7,618 nt of DNA, taken from the NCBI GenBank assembly GCA_037439945.1, contig JBBIVA010000143.1, forward strand, positions 1-7,618, given 5' to 3'. Positions 1 to 6,977 of the stretch are shown one piece after another. Each line of letters opens with the position of its first letter. The first letter of the stretch is position 1. The stretch is from CALEUX01 sp037439945. GTDB lineage: Bacteria > Bacteroidota > Bacteroidia > Bacteroidales > Marinilabiliaceae. The notes under the pieces are model-generated. The model did no database searches. It saw only the letters and a program-made list of their open reading frames with translations, and had not been told where the DNA came from. A program made the position numbers and the translations under genes.

Positions 1-1
1 T

Positions 2-403
2 TTATTTATTTAAATACTTTGATAATGTTTCAATTAAAATTTGTAACCTGATTGGTTTTGCAAGGTAGTTATCGCATCCTGCTTCCAGGCATTTCTCTCT
101 TTCACCTGACATTACATGTGCAGTTTGGGCGATAATTGGCACATCCTTATTAATTTTTTTAATTTCCCGTGTTGATGTATAGCCATCCATTACTGGTAGC
201 TGAAGGTCCATTAAAACAAGGTCAATTTTATTGGCCTGAAAAATGTCAATTGCTTCCTGGCCATCCTTGGCCCATAAAATTTTTGCTTTAGTCCTTCTTA
301 AAGCGGCATCAAAAAATATTTTATTGGTATCAACATCTTCAACCACTAAAATAACTTTTTCTTCCCAGTCCTGATTTAGGGCATTACTTAGATTTTCTGA
401 CAT
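2..403 (-). CDS. Stand-alone response regulator receiver protein (CheY-like)
   Basis: This is a complete 133-residue protein with one receiver domain (about residues 16-131) and no output domain. The acidic pair is E22/D23 (VVED). The phosphoacceptor is D66 in LVLMDLQLPVMDG, the switch residue is T94 and the conserved lysine is K116 in LAKPI, so all residues needed for phosphorylation are present. The MDLQLPVMDGY context resembles the receivers of hybrid histidine kinases and phosphorelay proteins more than DNA-binding regulators. It probably takes phosphate from a histidine kinase or Hpt protein and acts through protein contacts; the partner is not in the window. It is transcribed divergently from the esterase gene, and a TAnnTTTG element lies 43 bases upstream of its start. 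The receiver call is secure; the pathway is unknown. Confidence 0.93.
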   Translation of the reverse strand: MSENLSNALNQDWEEKVILVVEDVDTNKIFFDAALRRTKAKILWAKDGQEAIDIFQANKIDLVLMDLQLPVMDGYTSTREIKKINKDVPIIAQTAHVMSGEREKCLEAGCDNYLAKPIRLQILIETLSKYLNK

Positions 404-445
404 AGTATTAGGTTTCTTTGTTTTATCATTTTAGTTCAGGGTATT

Positions 446-453
446 CAAAAATA
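446..453 (-). promoter_or_regulatory. Candidate -7 promoter element of the receiver gene
   Basis: On the minus strand these bases read TATTTTTG, an exact match to the Bacteroidota -7 consensus TAnnTTTG. The element ends 43 bases upstream of the receiver start codon, which would give a leader of about 35 bases. No TTTG -33 element is found at the usual distance. In DNA this AT-rich some matches arise by chance, so the support is the match plus its position. Confidence 0.4.
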
Positions 454-637
454 AGATTTTATTTTAAATTTAACCTAAAAATAAAACCTAATTCTTAGCA
501 TTAAACTACCAATTTTTAACACCAAACAATTATTCCCAGGTTTGTAAAGGGAAAAAAATAATATTTAAGTATAATTTAGCTTTAAATAATAATAAAATAG
601 CGGTTTTCCCATAATTACGATTAAGTGAATCAATAAG

Positions 638-663
638 TTTGTTAATAAAAGATATTATTTTTG
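638..663 (+). promoter_or_regulatory. Candidate promoter of the CE2-type esterase gene
   Basis: TTTG at 638-641 is followed after 14 bases by TATTTTTG at 656-663, an exact match to the Bacteroidota -7 consensus TAnnTTTG. The 14-base gap is shorter than the usual 19 or so bases between -33 and -7 elements, so the upstream TTTG may not be the true -33 box. The arrangement closely resembles the one upstream of the nagB-like gene at 4935-4959. It lies about 120 bases before the chosen esterase start. Confidence 0.4.
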
Positions 664-781
664 GTTGTAAAAACCTTGAAGCAATTCATTTTAATAAAAT
701 TGAAACAACTATTTAATGTTATCTGTCTCAATTTAAATGTTATACAAAATTAAATGTTACAAAAAAAAATCCAGCAAAGTC

Positions 782-1903
782 ATGAAAAAAAATCTGTTTT
801 TTCTTTTTACTATAACCTTTTTTGGACAAGTTATAAGTTCCCAAAATAATTTTCAGTTCATAGGGCCCTGCAATCCGGCAATATACTACTCAGGAAGGGT
901 TGATAAATCAAATAGTAACTTTGTGGCATATGACTGGCCTGGTATTGGCGTTTCATTTAAATTTACGGGTAAAAGTTTTGGATTGAAATTTAAAGGTGGC
1001 GACCGAAACTATTTTAATCTTTTTGTAAATGAAAGGCTTATTGAAATTTTACATTCGCCCGGTGATACCATTGTTTGGGTAAATAATTTAAAGGGAAATG
1101 GGCCACATAGTGTGAACCTGCTTAAGCGTACTGAGGGTGAAATGGGTAAAACATTTTTCTATGGTGTATTATTACCTGAAAACGGTAAAATTTTTCCTGC
1201 TGGAAATATCCCAAACAGGAGAATCGAATTTATTGGCAACTCAATTACATGCGGCTATGGAACTGAAGGTTTAAACAAACAAGAAAAATTCCACCCAAAA
1301 ACAGAAAACAATTATAAATCATTTGGGGCAATACTTGGCCGGGCATTTATTGCCGAATGCAGGTTTACAGCCCACTCCGGCCTGGGCATTGTAAGAAATT
1401 ATGGCGATAAACAAAAAATATCAACAAAGGTTATGGCAATGCCCGGTAGATTTAACAGGGTTTTTGATATGGACAGTTTGCCCCTATGGGATTTTTCGAC
1501 ATGGAAACCCAATTTGGTGGTAATTAAATTGGGAAGTAATGATTTTTCAACTCTCCCACATCCCGATAAGGAAGTTTATCAACGTGAGTATGAGAAACTT
1601 ATTTTGAAAGTGCGCGAAGTTTATGGCACAATTCCTGTTTTTTGTGTTGCAGGGCCTTCGGTTAACGATATTTCATATAATTACGTAAAAGAAGTTGTGC
1701 AGGTTATGAGAAATGTCCATTCTGATAACTTTGTTTATTTTGTTGGTTTGCCTGATAGTTTGCTCAATACTGAAGGTGACCTGGGGTCCGACTGGCATCC
1801 ATCTTACGAAGGACATAAGAAAATGGCAGGGCAGTTGGTTTTACCCATTTCAACTGTATTAAACTGGAATTATAATGCATCGGAAATTTATAATTGTAAA
1901 TAA
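782..1903 (+). CDS. Secreted CE2-type SGNH carbohydrate esterase
   Basis: The 373-residue protein begins with a signal peptide (residues 1 to about 20, hydrophobic run NLFFLFTITFFG, likely cut near ISS-Q). A beta-sandwich-like N-terminal domain covers about 25-140 and an SGNH hydrolase domain about 146-365. The SGNH blocks are visible: nucleophile S154 in FIGNSITCGYG, G200 in AHSGLG, N253 in KLGSNDF, and D337/H339 in SDWHPS. The two-domain order and the GNSITCGYG block match carbohydrate esterase family 2, whose members remove O-acetyl groups from xylan, mannan or other glycans; the substrate here cannot be told. An upstream in-frame ATG at 737 would add 15 basic residues before the signal peptide, so I chose the ATG at 782. 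There is no lipobox cysteine. A 236-base gap separates it from the next gene. Confidence 0.85.
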   Translation: MKKNLFFLFTITFFGQVISSQNNFQFIGPCNPAIYYSGRVDKSNSNFVAYDWPGIGVSFKFTGKSFGLKFKGGDRNYFNLFVNERLIEILHSPGDTIVWVNNLKGNGPHSVNLLKRTEGEMGKTFFYGVLLPENGKIFPAGNIPNRRIEFIGNSITCGYGTEGLNKQEKFHPKTENNYKSFGAILGRAFIAECRFTAHSGLGIVRNYGDKQKISTKVMAMPGRFNRVFDMDSLPLWDFSTWKPNLVVIKLGSNDFSTLPHPDKEVYQREYEKLILKVREVYGTIPVFCVAGPSVNDISYNYVKEVVQVMRNVHSDNFVYFVGLPDSLLNTEGDLGSDWHPSYEGHKKMAGQLVLPISTVLNWNYNASEIYNCK

Positions 1904-2139
1904 AATAGTTTAATTAATAATTATTTAAGGCTTTAAATTGTTAAATTGGAAACAGATGCATCAATTTATTGAACCTTTTAAGGCCTTTTCTCTTCAAATT
2001 TCAATTAACTATAAATTAACAATCTAAAATTTGGCATAATTTATAAACTGTTAACGCTGTGATTTGTATTGTAATTCAATTGTTTGTAAAAATTGTGACC
2101 AAAATTTAGATTTAAAATTCATAATATTTCAGACTGATT

Positions 2140-4872
2140 ATGTGGGGTTTTAGGAAGCTTGGAAAAATTATTTTTTGCAGTAATAAATTTATTTTTATTT
2201 TTCTGGTTCTGTCTTTTTTCCCCATAAATGGGGCATCCCAGGTTTTAAATTTTTCACCCGGTGCAATGGCCTGGGCCGATTCCATTTATGCATTACTTAC
2301 TATTGAAGAAAAAGTGTCACAACTTTTTATCGCAGGTATTAGCGATGAAAATGAAATATTAAGGTTGAATAAAACTGAATTTCAACCCGGCTTTATTATG
2401 GGCTCTCCAAATTTGGTTAATCGCAAATGGCCTAAAAATAATTCATTTATTTCCCCGGTAATTATTCCCGATTTACGCTATGGGTTTGATTCCGGAATAC
2501 CTGAATTTCCTTTTCCTGATGAAAATACCATACTTTTCATGGATAAGATTAACCGGGAAAAATTGTTTATTTATATGGATGATTGGTTGAAAAACAAACG
2601 TTTTCAGGCTTTTTTTGCAGGAGGGAATTACATTTTTTCCGAATTTGTAACCTCTAAACCTGATTATTCGGCTATTATTCCAAACCGGGGTAATATAAAT
2701 ACTGGTTTAAACGCCTGGTTGCTAAATGTTTATAAAATGCCCGAATCCATTATAGGAAATCTGCCATCTGTGTCAAAATCATTTTTCACGTTAAATGGCA
2801 AAAACAAATTAATAGCAAATGATGATAAGGTAAAAAAAAATACAAATGATTATTCGGGTTTTGATCAGCTTTTAATTAAAGGGTCTGTTTTTTTAACGCA
2901 AAACTTTGAATATGATTATAAACGGGTTTTATTTGCAATTAAAGAACGGGCAATAATGGCCAATAATATTGAAAAATCCTGTAAGAATGCATTGGCTTTT
3001 AAATTTGAACTACTTAAAAAAAATAGTACTACCCACAAGCAAAATCATACCAACACATTATTAAAGGACCTTAGGTTGGGTTATGAAAGTTCGGTTGGAA
3101 TATTTCAACATCGTAATGATTTTCCCTTACCGTTAATTTTTCTTGATAAAAATATTGGATTTATATCGTTGGGAGAGGGATATTTTGACGAGTTTAAATC
3201 AATGGTTGCAAATTATGTTAATATAAATAATTCACAATTGGGGCCATCTGATTATAATATTGTTTTCCTTTTGTTAGGGCCTGATTATAAATTTGAACAA
3301 CCGGTAAATACTTTTTTTTCTGAAATAAAAGACCGGTTTCCCAATGCTTCGGTTATTATGGTAAGAGCAGGTGATATTTCCGGTTTGCCGTTTGATAAGA
3401 TGCCATCTAACCTTGATGCGTTAATTGTAAATCCCAAAAATTCAGCCTTTACCTGGATGGCCATGGCACAGGCCATTTTTAATGGAATTGAGGTAAATAA
3501 AAAGAATTTTTTTAATGGTGTTCCGGGGCAACTGGAAAATAATAGTATTAATTCCCCAAGAACCCGGTTAAAATACGGAATACCCCAAGAAGTTGGTTTA
3601 AATGCCGATACTTTATTGCTGATAAATTCTGTGGTTGATGAAGCGATAAAAAAAACAGCTATTCCGGGTGCACAGGTTTTTGTGGCCAAAAATGGAGTTG
3701 TTGTATTTAAACGTAATTATGGCTGGCTATCAAACGATAAGTCACAAATAGTTAATGACAATACAGTTTATGATTTGGCATCAATTACCAAAGTGGCAGC
3801 AACAATGCCTGTAATTATGCAGCAATTCGATAATAAAAGGTGGCAACTAAATGATAAATTATCGGATTATATTCCTCAGGTAAAATCATCAGAAATTGAG
3901 AATATTACAATTAGGCAATTACTGTTGCATGAATCAGGATTACCTGCTTTTATACCGTTTTATACTGAAGTAATTGACAGGGCCAAATTGGTTGGTAATT
4001 TGTTTAGTAATAAAAGATCGTCAACACATCCAATAAAAATGGATAACAGGCTATATATGAATAAAACTGTTGTTTACAGGGATGATGTTTTTCAGAATCA
4101 CTACGATCTTAATTTTTCCGTACCTGTTGCCAACAACATATATATGAATGTTTTATACCTGGACTCAATGTTAAACCGAATAATCAAATCTAAAGTTGAT
4201 AAAGCTCCAAAATATAGGTATAGTGATCTGAATTTCCTGTTATTACAAAGAATTTCTGAGAATTTATCACAGAAATCACTTGACCAGTTGTGTAACCGCA
4301 TGTTTTATAAATATTTAGGGGCATCATCTCTTTGTTTCAACCCATTAAAAATTTTTTCTCCCGATAATATAGCTCCAACTGAAAATGATATTTCTTTCAG
4401 ACATCAGTTAATTCACGGTTTTGTTCACGATCCGGCGGCGGCAATGATGGGCGGGGTTGCCGGTCATGCTGGGTTATTTGGTACTGCAAATGATTTAGCC
4501 AAGGTAATGCAAATGTTTATTAACAAGGGAGTTTATGGTGGTTACAGATATTTAGATGAAGAAACCGTTGATTTGTTTACAAACCAGCAAAGTACAACAA
4601 ACAGGAGAGGGTTGGGTTTTGACAAGCCTTCAAAAGAGGCAGGTAAAACTGCATCTGTATCCCAGTTTGCTTCTCCATTATCATATGGTCATACCGGGTT
4701 TACAGGAACTATTGCTTGGGCCGATCCTGCTTTGGATCTGGTTTATATATTTTTAAGTAACAGGATTCATCCTAATTCGTACAACAAAAAATTAATGGAA
4801 CTTGGTGTAAGACCAAATATTCAAAGTATAATATACAGATCGGTTATTCAAATAGACACCGAAATAAAATAA
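2140..4872 (+). CDS. Exported GH3-like (degenerate) / serine hydrolase fusion
   Basis: The protein has 910 residues. A signal peptide with a hydrophobic run at about 17-29 ends near GAS-Q (33/34). A GH3/NagZ-like region follows at about 43-290, with openings such as WADSIYALLTIEEKVSQLF and GFIMGSPNL. A GH3 C-terminal-like region lies at about 305-465. The class C beta-lactamase/AmiE-like serine hydrolase spans about 481-900. Its catalytic set is intact: S548 and K551 in ASITK, Y694 in YRYSDLN and HTG at 851-853, with LLLHESGLP at 594-602 and GGVAGHAGLFGT at 771-782. The GH3 part lacks KHFPGHGDT and the TDAL-type nucleophile motif, and is shortened between about 170 and 235. In Bacillus subtilis the separate NagZ and AmiE proteins release GlcNAc and cut the MurNAc-L-Ala bond, so an exported muropeptide amidase is a reasonable inference. 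The active site does not fix the substrate; an esterase or peptidase is possible. Confidence 0.85.
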   Translation: MWGFRKLGKIIFCSNKFIFIFLVLSFFPINGASQVLNFSPGAMAWADSIYALLTIEEKVSQLFIAGISDENEILRLNKTEFQPGFIMGSPNLVNRKWPKNNSFISPVIIPDLRYGFDSGIPEFPFPDENTILFMDKINREKLFIYMDDWLKNKRFQAFFAGGNYIFSEFVTSKPDYSAIIPNRGNINTGLNAWLLNVYKMPESIIGNLPSVSKSFFTLNGKNKLIANDDKVKKNTNDYSGFDQLLIKGSVFLTQNFEYDYKRVLFAIKERAIMANNIEKSCKNALAFKFELLKKNSTTHKQNHTNTLLKDLRLGYESSVGIFQHRNDFPLPLIFLDKNIGFISLGEGYFDEFKSMVANYVNINNSQLGPSDYNIVFLLLGPDYKFEQPVNTFFSEIKDRFPNASVIMVRAGDISGLPFDKMPSNLDALIVNPKNSAFTWMAMAQAIFNGIEVNKKNFFNGVPGQLENNSINSPRTRLKYGIPQEVGLNADTLLLINSVVDEAIKKTAIPGAQVFVAKNGVVVFKRNYGWLSNDKSQIVNDNTVYDLASITKVAATMPVIMQQFDNKRWQLNDKLSDYIPQVKSSEIENITIRQLLLHESGLPAFIPFYTEVIDRAKLVGNLFSNKRSSTHPIKMDNRLYMNKTVVYRDDVFQNHYDLNFSVPVANNIYMNVLYLDSMLNRIIKSKVDKAPKYRYSDLNFLLLQRISENLSQKSLDQLCNRMFYKYLGASSLCFNPLKIFSPDNIAPTENDISFRHQLIHGFVHDPAAAMMGGVAGHAGLFGTANDLAKVMQMFINKGVYGGYRYLDEETVDLFTNQQSTTNRRGLGFDKPSKEAGKTASVSQFASPLSYGHTGFTGTIAWADPALDLVYIFLSNRIHPNSYNKKLMELGVRPNIQSIIYRSVIQIDTEIK

Positions 4873-4934
4873 TATGAAAGATAATATCTTGAAATATTGG
4901 TTACATTTCCTTTGTTTTATTTAAAAGATTTCTT

Positions 4935-4959
4935 TTTGTTTAATAAATCCTTATTTTTG
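4935..4959 (+). promoter_or_regulatory. Candidate promoter of the nagB-like gene
   Basis: TATTTTTG at 4952-4959 matches the Bacteroidota -7 consensus TAnnTTTG exactly and lies 32 bases before the start codon, which predicts a short leader of about 25 bases. A TTTG at 4935-4938 precedes it by 13 bases, closer than a normal -33 box. With this element the gene could be transcribed separately from the upstream fusion gene, from which it is separated by 119 bases. Confidence 0.45.
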
Positions 4960-4991
4960 CACCTAATATTTTAAAATCAATTTTTTTAAAA

Positions 4992-6977
4992 ATGATTGAT
5001 AAATTTAACGAAAAGATTTCCATTGCCGGAAAATTCAAAAATGAAGGATATCATAACGATCCATATTTAAGATCGTTAATTACAAAATATGAACGAATTC
5101 CGACCAGGATATTTAATTCGTCATTTGATGGTTCAAAAGCCGTTGCCAATGAAATAGCTGAAACTATTGAGCAAAAAAGAAAGGAAGGGGCGAAGTGTAT
5201 ACTGGGTCTTGCCGTAGGATCAGCCCCAACCGAGGTTTATGCTGAGTTAATTAGGATGCACCGTGAGGAGGGTTTAAGTTTTAATAATGTAGTTGTTTTT
5301 GGTATAATGGAGTATTATCCAATTAATCCCGACGCTCTTCAAAGTTTTAACCGCATTATTCATGAAAAGTTTTTAAAACATGTTGACATAGATAAAGGGA
5401 ATGTTTATTACCTGGATGGGACTATTAATCAGGAAAATATATATGATTTTTGCAGGGAAATAGAGAGAAAAATTGATGAATTGGGTGGTATTGATATACA
5501 AATACTGGGTGTGGGAACCACAGGCCATATTGGTTTAAACGAGCCCGGTTCTTCATTAAATTCATATACAAGGCTTGTTTCACTCGATGATATTACAAGG
5601 ACTGAAGCAGCTTCTGTTTTTTTTGGAAAGGAGAATGTTCCCCGAAAGGCCATAACCCTTGGAATAAAAACTATACTTAAATCAAAAAAAGTCAGGTTAT
5701 TGGCCTGGGGTGAGGGAAAAGCGGGTATTTTAAAAAGAAGCATAGAGGGGGGACAAACCGATGAGCTTCCGGTTTCATTTCTTCAAAACCATAACAATGT
5801 AATGGTTATTTTAGATGTTGCTGCAGGTGCCGATCTTTCAAGAATTAAAACACCCTGGTTGATTGATGCAATTGTTTGGGACGACAGGATGATTCGCAAG
5901 GCTGTTGTTTGGCTGTGCCAGAAATTGAATAAACCTATTCTCAAATTAACAGATCGTGATTATAACGACAATGGTATGGGGGATTTGCTCACTGAAAAGG
6001 GATCGGCCTACGAAATTAATATAAAGGTATTTAATGATTTACAGCATACCATTACAGGCTGGCCTGGAGGAAAGCCAAATGCCGATGATACACATCGACC
6101 CGAAAGAAAGGACCCATTTCCTAAAAGGGTTATAATATTTAGCCCCCATCCCGATGATGATGTTATTTCGATGGGTGGCACAATGTTAAGGTTGGTTGAC
6201 CATGGGCATGATGTTCATGTTGCCTATCAGGTTTCGGGCAGTATTGCAGTAAGCGACGCGGATGTTTTGCGATATCTTGATTTTGTGAGGGATTACAGCG
6301 CAACTGTAGAAGGGGAGGATACAACTATTCTTGAGGAAGAACATGAAAGAATAAGGGAATTTATCAGAAATAAAAAACATGATACTGTTGATTTGCCTGA
6401 GGTTCAAACTATAAAAGCTTTGATACGGACCGGTGAAGCAAAAGCGGCCTGCCGATACGCCAATGTTAAGCTAAATAATATTCATTTTTTAAATATGCCT
6501 TTTTATGAAACAGGCGGTGTAGAAAAAAATCCTTTAGGTTTGCAGGATGTAAAAATTATTGCAGATTTAATTAAAAAGGTTAGGCCCCATCAGATTTATG
6601 CAGCAGGTGATTTATCCGATCCGCATGGAACTCACAGGGTATGCCTTGATGCTATTTTTGCTGCTATTGAGGAGTTAAAATCAGAACCATGGATGAAGGA
6701 TTGCTGGGTTTGGCTTTACCGTGGGGCCTGGCATGAATGGGATATTCACCAGATTGAAATGGCAGTTCCTATTAGTCCCGATGAATTATTAAGGAAACGT
6801 AATGCCATTTTTAAACACCAATCACAAAAGGATGGCGCAATGTTTTTGGGGGGCGACAACCGTGAATTTTGGCAAAGGGCCGAGGAAAGGAACCGGAGTA
6901 CAGCTAAAATTTACGATGAATTGGGTATGGCTGAGTATGAGGCCTTTGAAGCGTTTGTAAGATATGAATTTTTGTAG
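4992..6977 (+). CDS. nagB: NagB-like deaminase domain fused to PIG-L/LmbE deacetylase
   Basis: The 661-residue cytoplasmic protein (no signal peptide) has a NagB/6-phosphogluconolactonase-fold domain at about 35-310 and a PIG-L/LmbE domain at about 376-655. NagB landmarks are GLAVGSAPTEVY (72-83), FGIMEYYP (103-110) and LGVGTTGHIGLNEPGS (172-187). PIG-L landmarks are SPHPDDDVISMGG (384-396), giving zinc ligands H386 and D389 and base D388, and DPHGTHR (543-549), where H548 is the likely third ligand. NagB turns GlcN-6-P into Fru-6-P and ammonia; PIG-L enzymes N-deacetylate GlcNAc-type sugars, so a GlcNAc-6-P to Fru-6-P bifunctional enzyme is the obvious idea. However, M106 and T177 replace the catalytic Asp72 and Asp141 of E. 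coli NagB, while H179 and E184 (His143, Glu148) remain. The length is that of Bacteroidota homologues usually named glucosamine-6-phosphate deaminase. The family call is firm; the deaminase activity is doubtful. Confidence 0.88.
   Translation: MIDKFNEKISIAGKFKNEGYHNDPYLRSLITKYERIPTRIFNSSFDGSKAVANEIAETIEQKRKEGAKCILGLAVGSAPTEVYAELIRMHREEGLSFNNVVVFGIMEYYPINPDALQSFNRIIHEKFLKHVDIDKGNVYYLDGTINQENIYDFCREIERKIDELGGIDIQILGVGTTGHIGLNEPGSSLNSYTRLVSLDDITRTEAASVFFGKENVPRKAITLGIKTILKSKKVRLLAWGEGKAGILKRSIEGGQTDELPVSFLQNHNNVMVILDVAAGADLSRIKTPWLIDAIVWDDRMIRKAVVWLCQKLNKPILKLTDRDYNDNGMGDLLTEKGSAYEINIKVFNDLQHTITGWPGGKPNADDTHRPERKDPFPKRVIIFSPHPDDDVISMGGTMLRLVDHGHDVHVAYQVSGSIAVSDADVLRYLDFVRDYSATVEGEDTTILEEEHERIREFIRNKKHDTVDLPEVQTIKALIRTGEAKAACRYANVKLNNIHFLNMPFYETGGVEKNPLGLQDVKIIADLIKKVRPHQIYAAGDLSDPHGTHRVCLDAIFAAIEELKSEPWMKDCWVWLYRGAWHEWDIHQIEMAVPISPDELLRKRNAIFKHQSQKDGAMFLGGDNREFWQRAEERNRSTAKIYDELGMAEYEAFEAFVRYEFL

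Larger units (their letters stand above)
404..781. other. AT-rich divergent intergenic region
   Basis: This 378-base gap between the receiver gene and the esterase gene is extremely AT-rich. It has no plausible coding sequence, tRNA or long repeat. It holds one promoter-like element for each divergent gene (446-453 on the minus strand, 638-663 on the plus strand). If the plus-strand element is used, the esterase mRNA would have a leader of about 110 bases. I see no stable hairpin or riboswitch-like structure in that leader. Confidence 0.6.

Noticed and set aside
737..781. In-frame upstream ATG that would lengthen the esterase by 15 residues
   Set aside because: The extension is lysine-rich and would displace a clear signal peptide starting MKKNLFFLF at 782, so the later start is preferred.
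1923..1938. Small inverted repeat ATTTAA-GGCT-TTAAAT after the esterase gene
   Set aside because: The stem is six A/T pairs with no following T run. It is too weak for an intrinsic terminator and expected by chance in AT-rich DNA.
1955..1987. Short palindromes GATGCATC and AAGGCCTT in the 1904-2139 gap
   Set aside because: These are unrelated eight-base palindromes with no repeat or spacing pattern. I found no exact TAnnTTTG upstream of the 2140 start either; the nearest candidate, TAAAATTTG, has a spacer one base too long.
3285..3689. Minus-strand open frame of 134 codons inside the fusion gene
   Set aside because: It is antisense to a strongly conserved plus-strand protein and shows no recognisable motif. 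The same holds for the minus-strand frames at 4101-4301, 5429-5743 and 6186-6407 and the plus-strand frame at 4556-4756.
4878..4890. Palindrome AAGATA-A-TATCTT just after the fusion gene stop codon
   Set aside because: The one-base centre cannot form a hairpin loop, there is no T tract, and no second copy was seen to support an operator.
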